NCBI GenBank assembly: GCA_024760905.1
Contig: CM045735.1
Span: forward strand, 26,871,249-26,935,248
Length of the DNA stretch: 64,000 nucleotides
From: Plotosus lineatus
Taxonomy: Eukaryota > Chordata > Actinopteri > Siluriformes > Plotosidae
Direction: 5' to 3'
The position numbers were made by a program, and so were the translations under genes. Shown here one piece after another: positions 57,816 to 64,000 of the stretch. Below the pieces are notes generated by a model, which made no database searches, had not been told where the DNA came from, and saw only the letters and a program-made list of their open reading frames with translations. Each line of letters opens with the position of its first letter. The stretch's first letter is position 1.

Positions 57816-58179
57816 ATGGACGAAGACAATTTCATAGAAGGATTAAAAGGTTATTTATATGAACCACTGAAGAAAGACTATCCACATTTAGTGAAATCGG
57901 ACCAGGAAAGTGACGACTCGGAGGACGATATTGGAGAGGCAGAAGCTCTTACACCGGAAAAATCATAGCAAACAACCAGCAAATATTTGGTGCTCTTGTG
58001 GAAAATGCGTGCGTCAAAAAAACGATCAGGAGTGCTATAGTTGTAAAGAACATGAATTGCTTGAGGAAAATATACTGACATTCTGCAATTGGCTATACGG
58101 CTGTCAACGATGTTACGTCACAATGAGCTTTAACCTCAGTGAAAAGAAGCCAACATGTCTGCGCGCTCAACCTTTGTGA
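57816..58179 (+). pseudogene. P2X7-like cysteine-domain protein, frameshifted
   Basis: An ATG after AAATC opens MDEDNFIEGLKGYLYEPLKK, DYPHLVKSDQESDDSEDDIG, EAEALTPEKS and stops at 57968. From about 57930 the +1 frame continues RKNHSKQPANIWCSCGKCVR, QKNDQECYSCKEHELLEEN. The order (acidic stretch, then N..WC.CG.C and E(C).(C/S)C.E) matches the P2X7-receptor C-terminal-like zinc-binding domain, which also occurs in stand-alone proteins scattered in fish genomes. The shift leaves two non-joined halves. The text after ENILTFCNW no longer resembles the family, and the usual C-terminal half is missing. AATAAA motifs follow at 58220-58265. Confidence 0.6.
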
Positions 58180-58302
58180 GCAAGGAATGTCATATAGAAG
58201 AAAAGGAAATGTGGACTTATAAATAAAGTGCCGACATCACGCAATGTTTAAAAGTTAATAATAAAGTATGATGGATATTTTTTGAATGCTGTAAATTTTA
58301 GG

Positions 58303-60511
58303 TACAGGTAGATGTAATTTGAAGGAAGTCAGTGACTGCAAAGTCATCGTGGGTGAGAGTGTTGCCAAACAGCATAGGATGGTGGTGTGCAGGATGACTC
58401 TGATGGTGAGAAAGGTGAAAAAGGCAAAGGCAGAGCAGAAGACAAAGTGGTGGAAGCTGAAAAAGGAAGAGTGTCGTGTTGTCTTCAAGGAGGAGTTGAA
58501 ACAGGCTTTGGGTGGCCAGGAAGTGCTTCCAAATGACTGGACAACCACAGCAAATGTGATCAGGGACACAGGTAGGAGAGTACTTGGTGTGTCCTCTGGA
58601 AGGAAAGTAGATAAGGAGACTTGGTGGTGGAATGAGGAAGTGCAGGAGTGTGTACAAAGGAAAAGGTTAGCCAAGAAGAAGTGGGACATTGAGAGGACCG
58701 AAGAGAGTAAACAGGAGTACAGGGAGACACAGCGTAAGGCGAAAGTAGCAGTGGCTAAGGCCAAACAGAGGGCGTATGATGACTTGTATGATAGGTTGGA
58801 TAGTAAAGAGGGAGAAAATGATCTATACAGGTTGGCACAGCAGAGAAATAGAGATGGGAAGGACGTGCAGCAAGTTAGATTGATAAAGGACAGAGAGGGA
58901 ACTGTATTGACTGATGACAGAAGTGTGCTGGGAAGATGGAAAGAGTACTTTGAAGAGCTGATGAATGAGGAAAATGAGAGAGAAAAAAGAGTAGAAGAGG
59001 TAACCATTGAGGAGCAGGATGTAGCAAAGATCAGTAAGGGTGAAGTGAGAAGGGCATTGAAGAGGATGAAGAATGGAAAGGCAGTTGGTCCTGATGATAT
59101 ACCTGTGGAGGTATGGAAGTGTCTAGGAGAGGTAGCAGTAGATTTTCTGACAAGAACATTCAACAAGGTACTAGAGAGTGAGCAGATGCCGGAGGAGTGG
59201 AGGAGAAGTGTGCTGGTGCCCATTTTTAAGAACAAGGGAGACGTGCAGAGTTGCAGCAACTACAGAGGGATAAAGTTGATGAGCCATACGATGAAGTTAT
59301 GGGAAAGAATAGTGGAAGCTAGACTAAGGGCAGAGGTGAGCATTTGTGAACAACAGTTTGGTTTCATGCCAAGAAAGAGCACCACAGATGCAATGTTTGC
59401 CTTGAGGATGTTAATAGAGAAGTACAGAGAGGGTCAGAGGGAGCTACATTGTGCCTTTGTGGATCTGGAAAAAGCATATGACAGGGTGCCAAGAGAAGAA
59501 CTGTGGTATTGCATGAGGAAGTCTGGAGTGGCAGAGAAGTATGTTAGAGTGGTGCAGGACATGTATGAGAGATGTAAGACAGTGGTGAGGTGTGCTGTCG
59601 GTGTGACCGACGAATTCAAGGTGGAGGTGGGACTGCATCAAGGGTCAGCTCTGAGCCCCTTCTTGTTTGCTATGGTGATGGACAGGCTGACAGGCGAGGT
59701 GAGACAAGAATCTCCATGGACTATGATGTTTGCAGATGACATCGTGATCTGTAGTGAGAGCAGAGAACAAGTGCAGGAAAATCTAGAGAGGTGGAGGTAT
59801 GCCCTGGAAAGGAGAGGAATGAAGGTTAGCCTCAGAAAATCAGAATACATGTGTGTGAATGAGAAGGACCCAGGAGGAACGGTGATGTTACAGGGAGCAG
59901 AGATAACGAAGGTGGAGGATTTTAAGTACTTAGGCTCAACAATCCAGAGCAATGGAGAGTGTGGAAAAGAGGTGAAGAAGCGTGTGCAGGCAGGCTGGAA
60001 TGGTTGGAGAAAAGTATCCGGTGTGATGTGCGATAGGAGAGTGTCAGCAAGAATGAAGGGAAAAGTGTACAAGATGGTGGTGAGGCCAGCGATGTTGTAT
60101 GGCTTAGAAACAGTGGCGCTGAGGAAAAGGCAGGAGGCAGAGCTGGAGGTAGCGGAGATGAAAATGTTGAGGTTCTCCCTGGGAGTAGCGAGGATGGATA
60201 GGATCAGAAATGAGTATATCAGAGGGACAGCCCACGTAAGATGTTTTGGAGACAAAGTCAGAGAGGCTAGATTGAGATGGTTTGGACATGTACAGAGGAG
60301 GGATAGTGAGTATATTGGCAGTAGGATGCTGAGGTTGGAACTACCAGGCAGAAGGCCTCGAGGAAGACCGAAGAAGAGATTTATGGATGTGGTGAAGGAA
60401 GACATGAAGGTCGTTGGAGTCAGAAAAGAAGATGCGGAGGACAGGGTGAGGTGGAGGCGGATGATTTGCTGTGGCGACCCCTGAAGGGAGCAGCCGAAAG
60501 TAAAAGAAGAA
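58303..60511 (+). mobile_element. RTE-type LINE, 5'-truncated
   Basis: It starts inside the endonuclease C-terminus (a QVD..CNLKEVSDCKVI block, with a small deletion at about 58315) and runs through RT to the 3' end GCTGTGGCGACCCCTGAAGG GAGCAGCCGAAAG..AAGAAGAA. A GTAC flank on both sides (58302-58305 and 60512-60515) looks like the target duplication. Sister copies or fragments lie at 1089, 9478, 11062 and 25920. Confidence 0.9.
58319..60484 (+). CDS. RTE-type LINE polyprotein, reverse transcriptase part (N-terminus missing)
   Basis: A 721-codon uninterrupted frame. It lacks the N-terminal endonuclease, keeping only its last residues before a Lys/Glu-rich linker (residues about 15-190). RT motifs in order: VLVPIFKNKGD (~297), SNYRGIKLMSH (~312), FGFMPRKSTTDA (~347), FVDLEKAYDRVPREELW (~380, first Asp), GLHQGSALSPFLFA (~438), FADDIVI (~471, catalytic Asp pair), FKYLGSTI (~535). 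The C-terminus has RWFGHVQRRD (~654) and a basic GRRPRGRPKKR (~677), typical of RTE elements. The first Met at 58319 is not the ancestral start. All catalytic residues are present, so the truncation is recent, but autonomous movement is not expected without the endonuclease. Confidence 0.92.
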   Translation: MKEVSDCKVIVGESVAKQHRMVVCRMTLMVRKVKKAKAEQKTKWWKLKKEECRVVFKEELKQALGGQEVLPNDWTTTANVIRDTGRRVLGVSSGRKVDKETWWWNEEVQECVQRKRLAKKKWDIERTEESKQEYRETQRKAKVAVAKAKQRAYDDLYDRLDSKEGENDLYRLAQQRNRDGKDVQQVRLIKDREGTVLTDDRSVLGRWKEYFEELMNEENEREKRVEEVTIEEQDVAKISKGEVRRALKRMKNGKAVGPDDIPVEVWKCLGEVAVDFLTRTFNKVLESEQMPEEWRRSVLVPIFKNKGDVQSCSNYRGIKLMSHTMKLWERIVEARLRAEVSICEQQFGFMPRKSTTDAMFALRMLIEKYREGQRELHCAFVDLEKAYDRVPREELWYCMRKSGVAEKYVRVVQDMYERCKTVVRCAVGVTDEFKVEVGLHQGSALSPFLFAMVMDRLTGEVRQESPWTMMFADDIVICSESREQVQENLERWRYALERRGMKVSLRKSEYMCVNEKDPGGTVMLQGAEITKVEDFKYLGSTIQSNGECGKEVKKRVQAGWNGWRKVSGVMCDRRVSARMKGKVYKMVVRPAMLYGLETVALRKRQEAELEVAEMKMLRFSLGVARMDRIRNEYIRGTAHVRCFGDKVREARLRWFGHVQRRDSEYIGSRMLRLELPGRRPRGRPKKRFMDVVKEDMKVVGVRKEDAEDRVRWRRMICCGDP

Positions 60512-60524
60512 GTACCCTTTAAGC

Positions 60525-63500
60525 ATGAAATAACACGGGTGACACAGGGTAGCTTTGTTTTGAACTTCATTGTGCTCATGAGTGTTTAATGAATGCTTTT
60601 ATAAAGTTAAAGATTAATAATTAAGAAAAGATTGCATATTATTCAGGCACATTAATTAATCTGCAGCTACTGTACAACAATCAGCTGTATCAACACCACT
60701 TATCTGCTCTGTTGCCACACAGCATCAGACACAACAAGCTGCAATACACTGTTTTCTCACCTTTCTATTTTAGCCAGCAATAACTGTTTTAGTAGTTTGT
60801 GCTACAGTAGCGCTTCTGTGAAATTAGATGAGATGTACTAATCTTCACTTCCCATGCACATTAATGGGCCATGAGCACCCATGGCACTTTTGCCAGTAGA
60901 TTGATTATTCTTACTTGGACCACCTTTTGTAGGTACTTACCCCCACATAAAAAAAAACCCTTAAAAGTCCTGCCATTTTTTAACTGAATAGACCGAGATG
61001 TCTGGTTATCAGAATGTTGCCCACGACAGTCACTCAGATCATTACTTGCTCATTTTTCCTGCTTTCATCACATCAACCTTGAGAACTGTTCTCACTTTCT
61101 GACTCATACATCCCACTCTTTATGTCAGTAGTCACAATGTTTTTGATCCTATGTCTTAACGGTGTATGTTTTGCTGAAAACGTTACAATTCAGGAAACAC
61201 ATGGTTATGTTGTAGCCTATTTTCTCTGAATGAAGAGACTCTCAACTCCATTTCATACATCATATGGACTTGGATATGTTCCATCTGCTTCTCAGTGTCC
61301 ATGAACATAACTTAAGATGCATCGGTTTGCTAGCCAGAGCACACGTCTTGCTAAAAAAAGCACCTGTACTGGTAAAGAATTGGTGTAAATAAATTTGATC
61401 AGATCATGACTTTGAGCAGCCTAATAATGTGAAAAAATCTATTCACTCAGGGAACCACAGTTACAGCGTACCATGCGTTTTCCACCAACTCAAAATCATT
61501 TCTTCACTTCGCTACATTTTTAGTGTGGACAGGTAACACTTTAGGAATTCATCTTAAACTATAGTGCAGTTTCTGCTACATGATTTGTCATTTTATGGTT
61601 TCATCCAAATGAGGAGGGATTTTTCATTTGAGCCTAGTTTCTCTTGAGGTTTCGTCCTCATGTGGACGAAGGAAGTTTTTCTTTGTGAACTTCAGCTTGC
61701 TCTTTATGGATGTATAGGGTTTATTCAGAAATGTTTAAATTTTTCACCAAATTAGTTTCATTCTGCAAAGCTGCTTTGTAACAATGAAAATTGTATAAAA
61801 AAAAAAAAAAGTGCAATATAAATATAAGTGGACAAATTGAACATGCTGTGAGAGTTTTTTTACAGTGGTGAATGTAGGCAACATCATTACAGAAGTTCTT
61901 AAAAAACTGAATATGATAACCATGACTTATAGGTGGACACAACCATTGAGTTTGCTTCCAAGGCCAAACAGAGCTCTGTATAACAGTCTAATAGGAGAGG
62001 CTGGTTGGTCAGGAGTTTTAAAGAGGGGGCTTTGACAGCCTACAAATCTTGGCAGATGATGTTCACGCTCTCCACTGCTGGTAATTTTTTATGACTAAGA
62101 AAATTCTCCAGCTGTGTCCTTATGTATCCTTGCAGCCATGCTGTGAGCTCTGGTTCTAACAATAGTTAAAGTACCATAGCTCTCACCTGTCTGGAGCCCC
62201 TGAAATGCTTATTCCTCTGCCTGCTTAACAAGGTAACCACATGTGGTCCAAACATGGCCTTGGGCTTCATCTACTCTCTAAGCAAACAGTCCCAATCTTA
62301 CTGCTGAAGCTGGGATTTAGACAGCCAAAGGTGACAAGCAAAAAAGGATGCCAAAGCACAGCTTGCTGCTGCTGCTTAGTTCATCATCACGGAGGAGAAA
62401 AATTAGAAAGCTATCTGAAGCTTTTCATCCCTGTGGGTTCAAGTCAGTCTCTTTGTCTTTCTCACAGGCATTCCAAAACATAGGGAACCTGCTTACTTTT
62501 TGACTGAAGGCTCTCCAAAGCCAATTGTACATGCTGATTTAATGGACATAATATTAATCTATGCACAACTTCCAAAGGTATAGGCTTGCCATACTTATGG
62601 GGTTGGGGACTAGTTGACAACATGACAGAACTCACAATTTTTTATTAACAGACACTAACTAGCCTTGTGTCAATAATATACGTTTGTGGGTATAACTCAT
62701 GACCTCACCAGCAACACAGCGAAAAGGAGTCCCAGCCGGCAAGATTAGGCTGAAAATGTTTGTTTCTGTTAGCTGACAGAGTGTCTGTACTCAGCATGGA
62801 TCCCATAATTCTACGAGAAATATGCTTGAAAGACTCCATGGTTAGCACAGCCAGGAGCCAGAGAAAAGCTGGTATGACTAGGCTGGACAGTGTTTGTTTC
62901 TTTTAGTGAACTTAGCATGTCTGTGCTGAACACTAGTCCCACTGAGTGTGTAAGCTCAAAGTACCCCAAGCAATTCACTGGTATGAGAAATCACAAGTCA
63001 GAATACAAAAACCTTTTGCTTTGTTGATAGCAATTAAAAGTGTCTCATTTGTTCATTCATTTGCCTAACTTCGTAATCCCACTGGTGTCTCCGGGAAGCT
63101 GGAGCCTATCTCAGCAAACTCTGGATGAAAGCCATCATTGACCACAAAGCATTTTTCTGGGGGGAAGGCATATTAACTACAGGGCCACTGGGCCCCTCTG
63201 AGGGAACATATTCCCGTACATATAGAACATGGAGTGGAGCAATAGTTTTGAGATGATAGAGAACTTATTCTATACATAGAGCACTTGAATTATATAATCA
63301 TTAAACAGTAAACGTTGCTAGATTACCAATAAAAATTTTTGTTCAATTCAAAAAGGAGTAGGTTTTTATCTGACTTTCATTAAGAAAACTATAAATAATA
63401 AAAAACAACAATCAGCCAGATCGACTTGTCTTTTTTGCTACTGATGAACTTTTGACAGGTGAAACTATTAAAAATAAATATCTCAAATTCCTTCCACACA

Positions 63501-64000
63501 GACAAATTTCATCATGTCACTGTTTAGAGTAAAAACTATTGCCTTTTTATCTATATACTTTAAAAATAGTCATGAGCATATGTTTATCGATAAAGTTCAC
63601 ATTTTCTACAGCAGCAAACTTACAAAATGGAACAAATACATTTAATCTGGGCACGTTTCTTCTGTTCCCAATGTTTGAGTAATTTTTCTCCATGAATGAT
63701 TGCAAATTTGCATAACTTTGCATTGTTTTAAAGAGGAATTGTACAAGTGTAGACTTCTTCACCATCAGCTTCGATCCTGCTTTTTCAGCATACAATATGT
63801 GCCTCGTATATCCTTGTAGTGTAGTGGACACAAGGAGATGGAGGGTAAGTATACATTGGAACAAAGATCTGCTCATCCTCTAATGATACAATTTTCATGA
63901 TGCAGATCCTAATGCACTCACATTAGGGTTGTTTAGGTAAGGTTACTCAAAGCACCCAAATTTTAATTGCAATGAATAAAACACCACACAGTTCCTGATG
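60525..64000. other. mostly unassigned DNA
   Basis: No host exon recognised. 61600-61830 ends in a common fish LINE 3' region (GAGCCTAGTTTCTCTTGAGG, TTTCGTCCTCATGTGG, GCAAAGCTGCTTTGTAACAA, GTGCAATATAAATA). 63060-63130 is an inverted L2-like tail scrap. A 109-codon minus frame at 63876-63547 has no similarity I recognise. Confidence 0.4.
61600..61830 (+). mobile_element. LINE 3'-end fragment (L2-like)
   Basis: The block from GAGCCTAGTTTCTCTTGAGG to AAGCTGCTTTGTAACAATGA, followed by an A-run and GTGCAATATAAATA, is the abundant 3' end of fish L2-related LINEs. No coding part attached. Confidence 0.5.

Larger units (their letters stand above)
57504..60518 (+). mobile_element. TTAA-flanked DNA element carrying a P2X7-like ORF, split by an RTE LINE
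   Basis: AGGGTACCT at 57504 and AGGTACCCT ending at 60518 (last bases supplied right of the LINE) are perfect 9-bp inverted termini. TTAA sits directly outside each (57500-57503 and 60519-60522), giving a 13-bp match overall. The right terminus is split: AGGTAC precedes the LINE (58300-58305) and GTACCCT follows it (60512-60518), as expected for a 4-bp GTAC target duplication. TTAA targeting is known for piggyBac and Kolobok superfamilies. No transposase of either type is visible. Without the LINE the element is about 0.8 kb. Confidence 0.6.

Noticed and set aside
59638..60579. Long minus-strand frames (up to 334 codons) opposite the RTE ORF
   Set aside because: They are antisense shadows of the reverse transcriptase frame. 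Their composition mirrors its codons and they show no protein family features.
63547..63876. 109-codon minus frame near the right edge
   Set aside because: No recognisable motif, splice context or repeat match. Kept only as unassigned sequence.

Overview
The window looks like nuclear DNA of a ray-finned fish. It is AT-rich and crowded with long CA/TG, TA and ATT microsatellites. It carries a typical teleost mix of mobile elements: RTE-, Rex1- and L2-type LINEs, tRNA-derived SINEs, Tc1-like, pogo/Tigger-like and hAT-like DNA transposons. No species can be named from the sequence alone.

One host gene is recognisable, on the minus strand. It is the 3' half of an FNBP1 (FBP17/Toca-family) gene: an F-BAR/HR1/SH3 adaptor that links membrane curvature to Cdc42 and N-WASP-driven actin assembly. 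Five coding exons join in frame (41398-41289, 38191-38059, 37962-37838, 31225-31083, 29936-29758). They encode the HR1 region, a linker and the whole C-terminal SH3 domain. Two more probable upstream exons lie at 44735-44718 (an 18-nt microexon) and 51451-51346. The F-BAR exons would lie beyond the right edge, so much of 45-64 kb is probably intron. One FNBP1 intron (37837-31226) has an (AC)n tract directly after its 5' splice site and a (TG)n tract directly before its 3' splice site.

Layout. 1-29.7 kb, downstream of the gene, is gene-free and packed with decayed transposons, including a nested pogo-type element (25656-28318) and a recent 0.4-kb duplication (20865-21267 and 27456-27846). 29.8-51.5 kb is the FNBP1 gene with introns full of Tc1-like elements and SINEs. 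51.5-64 kb is non-coding apart from transposons: a complete TA-flanked element (55014-56345) and a TTAA-flanked element (57504-60518). The latter carries a broken P2X7-like cysteine-domain ORF and is interrupted by a 5'-truncated RTE LINE with a 721-codon open reverse transcriptase frame.

A single SINE family recurs on both strands with one shared tRNA-like head and body but two different 3' tails, one L2-like and one matching the RTE LINE. This suggests that two LINE machineries have mobilised it.
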